A DNA stretch of 64,000 bases from Nicotiana tabacum. Lineage: Eukaryota; Streptophyta; Magnoliopsida; Solanales; Solanaceae. Under the pieces are notes generated by a model. The model was not told the DNA's origin, did not search any database, and saw only the letters and a program-made list of their open reading frames with translations. The DNA lies in NCBI RefSeq assembly GCF_000715075.1, contig NC_134082.1, positions 107,114,399 through 107,178,398 of the forward strand, given 5' to 3'. The position numbers and the translations under genes are program-made. Of this stretch, positions 55,336 to 64,000 are shown one piece after another (the first letter of the stretch is position 1; every line of letters begins with the position of its first letter).

Positions 55336-58300
55336 ATGGCGTCTATATCGCCGTCGACACTCTGTCTCCACTGCGCATCCGCCGCATTCCACCACCAGCT
55401 CCAGCTGCCTTGCCTGCTCTTATCTCTGCCCAGCCACAAACTTGCTGCTTCCTCTAAATGTTTCCTACCGGTACGCCTTTCGGACTCTCGCGAGACCTTT
55501 CACCTTGCTGCAGCCAACACTTTGACGGCCAATTCTGTCCTGGTTTGCTTCCTTATCCAATTCTACAATCCTGATTGAACTCTTAGCTTAGGTTAGCTTA
55601 ACTTAACTTAAGCAACTCTATTCTCTTTGAATGTACTTATATAGTAATTTGGCATATCTTCACCGGCACATACGAATTATAGGATTTGAAGTTTCTAGAA
55701 GGTTTAGAGTATTTGATAAACTTCTTAAGCACTTAAAACTTAACTCATTGTGAAGTGATAAAATGACTCTTAAATTATGTGCTGGTTATGATTATACTTA
55801 TAATTTAAATTAAAAATTGTGATTTATTAATTAAAACCGAGACATGAACATGAAGTCGATCAATCATTAGCATTAAATAATTAACTATTAATGAACTTTA
55901 AAAGTTATCTCTATATGTGAAAGCTTAAAGCTACATAGTTACTTTCTGCATACGTGGATTTAGTTAACAGGCATTCATGCTTTTTGAAAAGTGCGTTAAT
56001 AAAAAAGGCAAGTAAAATGTAGTGCTTCCTCTATCTAAAATTGACAATCCTTAACTCTTTTTTCAGTTATGCTAATAAAGTCAAAATGCATAAAAATCAG
56101 CTTGACCTTCAAATTTTGGATAGACTTCTAGTTGATATGGTAAAGGTTTGGCTATTCATTTACATGTGGTAAGTTAAAGCAGGGTGCTTGATATAAATAA
56201 AATTATGTTTTAAAATGATATTACTTGCCTGTTAGTCTTCTTCTTCTTCACTCTTCAACATTGTATTAGATGGACTTTTTGGAAAAATTCGATTTAATTC
56301 CAAGGCGGTAATATACATAATATAAAAATAAACAGAAATCAACAAGGTCAAAACCTTTGGCAATAATTTATTATATGGCATTCAAGGGATCCTTAAAAGT
56401 TTGAATAGTGATAAACTGAGTTAAAAAGTAAAAACTCAACAGAGCTTTGCATTCCCTTACCCTCGCTCCTAAGTCTAAAAGTTGTGACTTAAGGGAAACT
56501 GCATTCAATCTCATTTGATTGAGAGAAGAGCTCCATGTGAAATGTAGCAATTGAACTCAAGCAGTTTTAACGTTATTTCACAAAATTCTTGGCCAAAGTG
56601 AATATTCCCAAGGTTAGTACAATTTTGTAGTCATAGTTTCTTGGTATGTATTTTTATCCAGATTAATTTGAAGGTAGCCTCAACCTATGGATTGAGGTAG
56701 AGAAGAAAAGGTAAGGTTGCAATTTGGCATAGTTCAAATTTGAAATATGCGCAACATAACTGAATGTGGAGGAACCATGTAACTTTTTGCTATTACTTTC
56801 ACTGAAAATGAGATAGGTATTTAGAAAAATAAAATTAGATATTTAGGAACTGCACTGAAAGCATTATAAATTATAATGGCATTTTATTTCAGAATGACCA
56901 GAATACGTTTAAATGTCTTATACAAAGATTTATTTATTTGACCCTTGGGAGCAGACATGGATTAAAATTTTGGGACAGAGAGATCAATATGTATTGGCTC
57001 CTCATGTGAATTTCTTGCTCACGAGTTGTTGCTTGAACAAAACTTGGTGCTAAATGTCTTGGATCTGTTTTTTTCCGAGAGCCCTTTTGTTTTCGAAAGT
57101 TAACAGTAAATGATTTGTCCCTTGCATCAAGAAGTTCCTTTTCCCCATGAATGTCCACCAAATCATAAGCTTTTCCACTTGTGGCAGCCCAGAAATGGTG
57201 TCTATACAGTAGGTGATTTCATGACTAGAAAAGAGGAGTTACATGTGGTAAAGCCCACAACATCAGTAGATGAAGGTACTTTTGTACTCAAATTTCATCT
57301 TTACTTGCTATACATGAAGTCTATCTGATACATGATAGTTCCTGCAACAGCCTTGGAAGCTCTAGTGGAACACAGAATCACTGGTTTCCCTGTAATTGAT
57401 GATAACTGGAAATTGGTAAGTTCTGATTTGCAATATTAGCTGCTATATCCAGTGTAGATCCCACTTTATTGAGTGCAAGTACCCCCTATTCGATGACTCT
57501 TTCCCAGCTTATGTAGCACTTGTGAACATCTCTTAAACTAACTTCATACCTGAAAGCTAATTTGCCATTAAGTTTCAGTTGAATTAATATCATCAAAGCT
57601 GGGCATTAGGAACCTTTAACTTCTTTAAGTGTCTATCTTGTGCAAACTGAAGTTTGTTAAACACAGAAGATAATTTAGCATATCAAACCCATATAGATTA
57701 CTATTGACACTGCACATAACTTTTGTTTATTAGACGGCTAAGCTAGTCATTTACAATGATGGAGGAATGTTCACGAATGTTAAAAATAGATCATCTAGTT
57801 ACTACTCTGGAACTTTTAGGATAGTAGTTGCTGTGCATGTGATTGGGCATGACCATTAGGATAGATTTTTAATTTGCATCATATTCTAATCAACAAGCTC
57901 TTAGTTAATAATATGATAAACATACTAGAGACTAATTCATGTGCTTTAGCTCTCACACATTGATACATGCTTTTTCTTGACATGTTACATTAAAATATTT
58001 TAAGTCATAAAATTTGTAGATCTGTTATAGGCTTATAGCTACCATCCAAATTAATTAGTACATCAAAAGCTTTACTCGGGAGATGTTATCTTCTTCTCAT
58101 TTAATGTGCAATCACATGTTTTCTTTTCTGGCTTATATTTGTGAATGGATTTTTAGGCTTATAGCTATCATCCAAATTAATTAGTACATCAAAAGCTTTA
58201 CTCGGGAGATATTTTCTTCTTCTGATTTAATGTGCAATCACATGTTTTCTTTTCTGGCTTATATCTGTGAATGAATCATGTTTCAAACCACAAAGCAGGT

Positions 58301-61300
58301 AAGGAAAAGCTAATGCTAAAAATTCTTATGGCAACTAATATTTGTTTAATTCCTCTTCTCCTTTGTTTCGTTATTATAAGATGACAACATGAATCTGTTT
58401 TTAAAACATTGGTAAAGTAAATCTGATGCTATAGCGTCTTCTGGCAACAGGTGTCTGTAGAAAAGTTCTTTTGTTTTGACAGCTTATTACTTGAAATATT
58501 TTGACTGCATACCAATACGAATTTCTTCTCTAGCTTGTATGGTTTCCATCCACTTTTGGTAAATCAAATATTTAGTGGATGATCCTTTTATCGGGTATCT
58601 AGTATGCATCAAAACTATTAATTATGAGAAATTTATTAACTGAATAATGCAATATGTAATTGCAGTACTATAATGCAAAAGGTATGGCCACTTCTCTATA
58701 GATTTGATTCAGGATATTCAGTTCAAAGATGTGCTAAGGGTAATATTATTTTGTCTCATCAAAACACTCAAAAGTCAGAAGCTCTTTCTTGGTACAGGTT
58801 GGTCTTGTTTCTGACTATGATCTATTGGCGCTTGACTCTATATCAGGTAAATTTTCTTAAATGGTGATGCTATGATGATTTTCATGCGGAGATTACAACA
58901 AATTCTATCGGTATTTGGCCAATATTTTTTTCTGGACCGTTTTCGTTGAAACCTTGAACGTGTTTGGCAAGTAGCTGGTATGTTTGCTGTGGACTGGCAT
59001 ATGGAGAAATGGAATATAGTCCACTATACCCGTCTACAGACAATGTTTAGATTTTAAGTTTTGGGATTCTAAAGTCTTCCATAATTTGTTTGCCTTCATA
59101 CTCCAGGCAAGCTTTATGTTCGAGATGAGTATAGTGCATCTCTTTCTTTTTTTTCCTTCGTGAACATGTACCAATTACATGTCTCTCTAGTTTGATCCCA
59201 CCTATCTTAGTGGTGAACTTTCTTATACCTCGAATATTTTGGCATAATATTTGTGACTTGGAATGTCCGTCAAACAGGAACAAATTCCAAATCTTTTTTC
59301 TTGCAGTGTTTAAATATGTTGTTATCATATTTGAGGTTATACTCAGTTATAAACAGAGTGTGTTTAAATATGTTGTTAGCCTTACTTTATGGTTATAAGT
59401 TGAAAATAAATTATGGTTTCCTAATTCCTTATTTTATTTTGGATCTTTATGAACTCTAGCTAAAGTTCTAGTAAAAACTTGGTCTGTTCAAATCTTCTGG
59501 TTATAAGGTGAAAAATAAACTAAGATTTCCCTAATTCCTTATTGTGCTTGAACTGCTTTGGGACTTTTTATAACTCTAGCCGAACTCGTATTGAAAGCCT
59601 CTCTGGGGCTTATCTTCTCTCTTTATTTGGATAACATTATCCAGTACTGAAAGTTTATTTGGATTAAGAATATGTGGTTTGTTTTACCCCTTGTGAAGGT
59701 ATAGTGCATTCCCATTCCACATGTTCATCTTATATTTCATTTATCCTGTATTTTGTTTTTCACTTTGATATCATTCTTGCCTTGAAAGCAATCTTTCCAA
59801 AAGCACAATTAGTTCTCTCTTGGTGTACTGTGCACTATTTGCTCTGTCCCCTTTAATTAGCCATGCAAGAAACATGTCACTACTGCACCAGCTTAGAACC
59901 CCAACCTCAGGCAGTGGTCGAATGATAAAAGGAGCAGTTGTTTTTTTCTTCTTTTCTACATCTACTTCCTTAGATTTTGGTTATCTGAAAATGGAATTTC
60001 CTGAAAAGATTCATTCTTGCTGCCTAGAAAAGTTCTTATATGGAAAACTAATTTACTTATGCAAGAGGAGTATTGATATTTACGGGCATCACAACAACTT
60101 GATTCTGTGGATGTGGGGCATGAAAGAATAGGCTTAACAGTTAACAGTTACAACATAGTCCCCTAACATTAAGTCCAGTTTGGATTGTTCAAGATTGAAT
60201 TTTTTATCCCATTAGTTGAGTAATCATTAAGAAATTAGCATTTGAGCTGCTAGCAAGCTGGCGTTCTTGATAAGGATGGAAGAATGGAACTTTCTTCTCT
60301 TTTCTGGTGGGTTTGTTAATCCTCCACTTTTTCTGTATTCCCCTTCTCCATTTGATTAAACTGATATACTAAAATACTGATATGATGTTAATTGTCCAAA
60401 TACTTCTCTTAGGTACAGGAACAGTTGATGCAGACATGTTTCCTGAAGTAGACAGCAATTGGAAAGTAAGAAAATTTTAATGCCCTTTTACTGTTTATGG
60501 AGTACATACGTTTGTAAAAATACTTGACGGTGCTAATTCCATACAAATTTTTATTTTAGACATGAAATCCTTTACAAATATTTGATAAGAGTTTGCCTCA
60601 CATGAGTGCCTTAAATATTCCTATTTCAACCACAAGAATTCAATATGTGGACTTCAAATTCATCGTTGCACACTGATCTTGCATATGGATGCTCCCGACT
60701 TCTAACATATCACATGAAGTCAACTTTGTGCAGTTTAGGTGTTTGTGGCATTGAATTCAGAAAAAAAAGGCCTGTTATTTGTAAGATGTAATTAATGGCT
60801 GATGAAACCTACTGAACTGCCTCTGGGTTTTGCTGTAGTATCTAATAATGCATCTATCCTATTTCCAATCTCATAATGATCTGTCTGCTGATTAGCTTCT
60901 ATGGTCGTACTGAGTTCATCTTCTTACTGCGGGTTGATTGAGCATGGGTTTCAGGAAAACTTATGATCTTAAACCTTCCATGACATTTTTGTGGCTATAA
61001 TTAAAAACATGCTATCTAGGGTAAATGAAAATTTTAAAGTTAAAATTGCTTTCAAATATAGAGATGTGTCATTCTTTCTACAACGGACTACTAAAAAAAA
61101 TAGTGTCACATGAAATGAAAGTATTTTGACTAGATGCTCCATGTTTCCTGTTGTCCAAAAGTTGGGTCTGCTTCCCCAAAGATAGACCTTTTACCCTAGA
61201 CTACCTTCAGTTCACTCCTGTAAAAGCAATTTTCAGGCCTTTCGGCGTCCTTGTAATGGTATTAATAAATGGGGTGGCTCGCTTGGAGTTAGCTTGTCAT

Positions 61301-61791
61301 CTTTTTGCTGTGTGGAAGAACAGCTAAAATGCAATTGATTATGTATCATGTTAACTGCATCACACAGTATACCAAAGCTAATCAAGCTTTGTCTCATTCT
61401 GAATAATAATTGCAGACATTCAATGAGATTCAAAAGTTGCTGGGGAAAGTGGTTGGTGATCTGATGACACCTGCTCCATTAGTAGTTCGTGAATCTACCA
61501 ATCTTGAGGATGCAGCAAGGTTCTGTCATTTATTTATTACTATGTTCCTTCCGTTCACGTTACATGTTGTCTTGCTTTTTATTGGATGAGACAGCAAACA
61601 GTTTAATGTATTTCTTTCTTTTACTGTCAGACTTTTACTGAAAACGAAATATTGCCGGCTTCCTGTGGTAGATGGTGATGGTAAGCTCCTCAAGCTTTGT
61701 TTTGTTGCATCTTCTCTAGCCAGTGATCTTTTAATCAATCAACTGTTGTTTAATGAAGGTGGGAATAATAACAAGGGGAAATGTAGTAAAA
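55336..61791 (+). CDS. CBSX: Chloroplast CBS-domain protein (CBSX1/CBSX2-like), 3' end disrupted
   Basis: CBSX1/2 proteins of plastids carry two CBS domains and regulate thioredoxins of the ferredoxin-thioredoxin system (known from Arabidopsis). Exons: 55336-55542, 57188-57275, 57351-57415, 58798-58846, 60413-60465, 61416-61519, 61631-61680, all with GT...AG borders and matching phases (205 codons), then a remnant at 61759-61791. Exon 1 encodes a Ser/Leu/Ala-rich transit peptide (MASISPSTLCLHCASAAFHH). CBS1, residues 76-137: YTVGDFMTRKEELHVVKPTT, HRITGFPVIDDNWK, LVSDYDLLALDSIS. CBS2, from residue 167: VVGDLMTPAPLVVRESTNLE, CRLPVVDGDG, then GIITRGNVVK. Exon 8 is out of phase: exon 7 leaves one base, but the only nearby AG (61757-61758) opens directly on GTG of VGIITRG. 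After GNVVK the sequence is MULE DNA, so the native C-terminus is lost here. Confidence 0.88.
55543..57187 (+). other. CBSX intron 1
   Basis: 1645 nt, CTG|GTTTGC ... GTGGCAG|CCC. AT-rich; no nested gene or transposon could be recognised. Confidence 0.7.
58029..58283. repeat. Tandem duplication (about 126 bp) in CBSX intron 3
   Basis: AGGCTTATAGCTACCATCCA (58029) recurs as AGGCTTATAGCTATCATCCA (about 58157). Both copies continue through TTTACTCGGGAGAT, GTGCAATCACATG and TTTTCTGGCTTATAT(T/C)TGTGAATG. Copies differ at only a few sites, so the duplication is young. Intron 3 spans 57416-58797. Confidence 0.88.
58847..60412 (+). other. CBSX intron 4
   Basis: 1566 nt between SISG and GTVDADMF. It contains a diverged direct repeat: GGTTATAAGTTGAAAATAAA (about 59391) with CTAATTCCTTATT, versus GGTTATAAGGTGAAAAATAA (about 59500) with CTAATTCCTTATT, both ending in AACTCTAGC. 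Open frames in it (for example 59820-60131) have no domains. Confidence 0.65.
60466..61415 (+). other. CBSX intron 5
   Basis: 950 nt, GGAAA|GTAAGA ... TTGCAG|ACATTC. Nothing besides AT-rich intron sequence is seen. Confidence 0.65.
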
Positions 61792-61830
61792 TACTTTTGT
61801 ACTACTTTAAAAAAAAAAGTTACATAAATG

Positions 61831-61914
61831 AGTAAAACGCAGTATTATACTGCGAATTACTTTAACGGAAATTTTGCCGTTAAAGTAATTCGCAGTATAG
61901 TACTGCGTTTTACT
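61831..61914. repeat. Inverted repeat, 38-bp arms
   Basis: Arm 61831-61868 (AGTAAAACGCAGTATTATAC ... TTTAACGG) faces arm 61877-61914 across an 8-nt loop (AAATTTTG), with one mismatch. Each arm contains its own palindrome (CGCAGTATTATACTGCG). Confidence 0.92.
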
Positions 61915-61978
61915 TAAAAAATTATTTTTTTTGTAATTCGCAGTACTATACTGTGTTTTACTAAGATGTTGGGCCCAA

Positions 61979-62066
61979 CTATATTTTATTAAAGTTGTTC
62001 GCAGTATTATACTGTGTTTTACTTAAAACGCAGTATAATACTGCGAACAACTTCAATAAAATATAG
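61979..62066. repeat. Inverted repeat, 43-bp arms
   Basis: Arm 61979-62021 (CTATATTTTATTAAAGTTGT ...) faces 62024-62066 (... AACAACTTCAATAAAATATAG) with a 2-nt spacer and two mismatches. The core again is CGCAGTATTATACTG(C/T)G. A further partial copy of the core lies between the palindromes at about 61934-61963. Confidence 0.92.
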
Positions 62067-62541
62067 CCCCTTCTTCTTCCTTGGACCACTGAACCGAAGA
62101 AAACCGTTTACCTTCGATTCTGCTGCCCCCCCCCCCCCCGCGACAAACTTAAAAAAAAAAAAAAATTCGGCCCCACCCGTCACCTAAAGAGCAAGGAGTG
62201 TAGGTCCCACATACAAGACAAGCTTTGGATTCCTTCTTTCGGGTGCAAAAATTCGATTTCAATCAAATTTAAAAAACTTAAATCGAGGTATTTCAATTTT
62301 GTTTATGTCGAAACTCGTATAGTACATGCATATTTGTATTGTTTAATGTGTTTCCATGTTAATTTGTGTTATGTTTGTGTTTAAATTTGTATCTTATTTA
62401 TACCCGGATTGATTTATTAGCTTTGGTAAAAAAATTGTTAAAATTTGATAAATTATTTGTATTGTTAAATAATTAATATTATTTATTTTGTTTGTTGTTC
62501 ATATTTGTATTTTATGTTAGTTGTTTTTATATGTAATAGTG

Positions 62542-62690
62542 ACCTTTTAGCGTAGTAAAATAAATAGTCTTTTAGCGTAGTAAAATATAGAGTCTTTTAG
62601 TGTAGTAAAATATAGAGCCTTTTAGTGTAGTAAAAATATATAGCCTTTTAGTGTAGTAAAAATATATAGCCTTTTAGCGTAGAGTCTATG
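62542..62690. repeat. Tandem array, unit about 25 bp, six copies
   Basis: The unit CTTTTAG(C/T)GTAGTAAAA(A)TA is repeated six times with small changes. Non-coding. Confidence 0.88.
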
Positions 62691-62815
62691 TAGTTTAAGT
62701 ATGTAGTAATTGCAAACTCTATCCAATTACACTTTACAAAATTAATTATTTAATTTATAACAATAAACTTACAAAAGTAACAAATTCCTATATGTTGTAA
62801 AATTAACTCAAATAT

Positions 62816-63149
62816 CGAGCCTGGAACCCATACATAATTATTCAGTCCAATTTTAAACATAATTAATTATTTAATTTATTAAGCTAGCACACACAATTCT
62901 AAAAATGTTAAAATTGACACGCATAATAATTAAGGATAACTCGGTGCTACCGGGCCTAAAAAATCGAGCCTGGAACCCATACATAATTATTCAGTCCAAT
63001 TGTAAACATAATTAATTATTTAATTTATTAAGCTAGCACACACAATTGTAAAAATGTTAAAATTGACACGAATAATAATTAAGGATAACTCGGTGCTACC
63101 GGGCCTCAAAAAATGAGCCTGGAACCCATACATAATTATTCAGTCCAAC
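62816..63149. repeat. Tandem array, unit about 149 bp, 2.2 copies
   Basis: CGAGCCTGGAACCCATACAT starts at 62816 and 62965, and as TGAGCCTGGAACCC at 63114. Full copies include TTAAGCTAGCACACACAATT and AACTCGGTGCTACCGGGCCT and differ at only a few bases. The third, partial copy ends in ATTATTCAGTCCAAC, which forms the end of the transposase reading frame. Confidence 0.9.
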
Positions 63150-63666
63150 GGCATACAGCCTTGTATTTCTCCGTAGTTGACTCACTTATCGTCATCTCAC
63201 GACACTCTCTTATACTGTAGATTTTTACAGCCCTAATTAGGCGAGCTTTATCAGGGAAATACATGCCCTTTGTCAGAACAGCTGGTCTAGACTCATCCCA
63301 CATCGCTGACCGAAATTCATCATCATCCCTTGTGAGGGCATCCACGTTCGACATGCTTGGCAAATTATCAAGGTAGGGAATATTCCGCTCATGAAATGGC
63401 ACGTGGGACTCGTATACTCTTGGTCAAGCTGGAGGTGGAGGAACATGCTCCCTCGTCAACTCAGGTTCAACATTCACTTCCTCCTCATCATCACCCTCAT
63501 CATGGAAGGGTGTGTCATCCCCAGACTCATCCGCATTGTTGTCATAATCACTATCATCTTCCTGACTCTGCGCATCTGCCAAATCACGAGTAAATACGTC
63601 GTCTATGGGCAACTGTGTGAGGTCAGGAGCTTCAAGAAGCTCGTTTTCACTGCACATAAAGAACAA
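63136..63666 (-). pseudogene. MULE transposase N-terminal region (partial, one internal stop)
   Basis: The transposase would mobilise the element. Frame 63402-63136 carries the Mutator DNA-binding domain region: VLTKGMYFPDKARLIRAVKI, then YSIRECREMTISESTTEKYK and AVC. Frame 63666-63424, in the same phase, is an acidic upstream region (QSQEDDSDYDNNADESGDDT). The two are separated only by a TGA at 63421-63423, probably from CGA. The protein ends abruptly after AVCRWTE, where the 149-bp repeat starts, so the catalytic domain is missing here. Confidence 0.8.
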
Positions 63667-63720
63667 AATGATAAGTTACCCAACTAGATAAATACTTTAG
63701 ATATAGCTATATCACTTTAC

Positions 63721-63927
63721 TTACAAGTCGTACTGTCTTGACGTTTCATGATGGATATTTTCTTGTTGGTGATGACTCCCAGATGGACCTTCATAGTCCA
63801 ATACTCCAGAACTACGCATATTCCAACTAGGGGCAGGGTCATAACTTGTAAAATTCATATCCGGACGGTACCCCCTATGAAAAATATGAGTGTTAATACA
63901 AATCCAATTAAAACATAAATTAAACAT
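63721..63927 (-). pseudogene. Upstream exon of the MULE transposase (partial)
   Basis: A frame with YRPDMNFTSYDPAPSWNMRS and SGVLDYEGPSGSHHQQENIH is followed by a GT-like border near 63721. It precedes the acidic region on the minus strand and resembles the low-complexity N-terminal part of plant MULE proteins. The codons before the Tyr-Arg-Pro part may be intron. Weak support. Confidence 0.45.
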
Positions 63928-64000
63928 CGCTAAAGCGAAGTAAAATTGAAGTTTACCAGTCGTCTTGTTGATTATCTAAAGTCGAAAAATTATTTTGTGG

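Larger units (their letters stand above)
61792..63927 (-). mobile_element. Mutator-like element (MULE) DNA, 3' flank and transposase fragment, extends past the window
   Basis: Directly after the CBSX exon 8 remnant begins AT-rich DNA with two long palindromes (61831-62066), a C13-type run (about 62126-62139), a 25-bp array, a 149-bp array, and then a minus-strand MULE transposase N-terminal region. I infer one element inserted in or replacing the last exon. The left terminus near 61788-61800 and the TSD were not proven, and the right end lies beyond 64000. Confidence 0.55.

Noticed and set aside
59820..60131. 103-codon frame inside the CBSX gene
   Set aside because: Lies fully within intron 4, between two well-supported exons, and lacks any domain.
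1..64000. tRNA, rRNA, snRNA or organelle-derived segments
   Set aside because: I looked for the usual conserved words and saw none; a covariance-model scan was not possible here.

Overview
This window looks like plant nuclear DNA, most likely from a solanaceous, Nicotiana-type genome. The reasons are the nested LTR retrotransposons with long LTRs, an Ogre/Tat-type element with an upstream ORF1, MITE-like repeats of a style common in Solanaceae, and a split chloroplast CBS-domain gene with plant-type introns. The genus is an inference. Most of the sequence is transposon, and nearly all transposon ORFs are broken.

Layout. 1-1038: 3' part of an LTR. 1039-2165: remnant of a Tat-type Ty3/gypsy element. 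2359-2733: a direct duplication. 3309-3660 and 4320-4746: MITE-like elements. 5487-18095: a complete but decayed Tat-lineage Ty3/gypsy element (+ strand; TSD ATGAT; two LTRs of about 604 bp; gag, PR, RT, two RNase H domains, INT, and an extra antisense ORF before the 3' LTR). A 1371-bp solo LTR (7892-9262, TSD TGTGA) sits inside its coding region.

19040-54620 is a three-layer nest. A 5'-truncated LINE (+) is cut inside its RNase H domain by a giant Ogre-like element on the minus strand (21361-54363, TSD GAGGG on both sides). This element has LTRs of about 4 kb, ORF1, gag, PR, a putative intron, RT, gRNH, aRNH, INT and a 3' UTR with a 52-bp tandem array. A chromovirus-like (Tekay/Del type) Ty3/gypsy element (26607-37749, +) has inserted into that tandem array. 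Removing it leaves an Ogre-like element of about 22 kb.

55336-61791 is the only recognisable cellular gene: a CBSX1/CBSX2-like chloroplast protein with two CBS domains. Seven exons join in frame. The eighth is out of phase and runs directly into Mutator-like (MULE) DNA that contains two large hairpin palindromes, tandem repeats and, at the right edge, a minus-strand MULE transposase fragment.

The most unusual signals are: (i) a hairpin motif of about 45 bp present four times along the Ogre-like element, with a compensatory base-pair change between copies; (ii) CGCG-rich blocks in three different LTR families, in two of them just upstream of a TATA box; (iii) the 52-bp satellite-like array in the Ogre 3' UTR; (iv) the 38-bp and 43-bp arm palindromes next to the disrupted CBSX exon.
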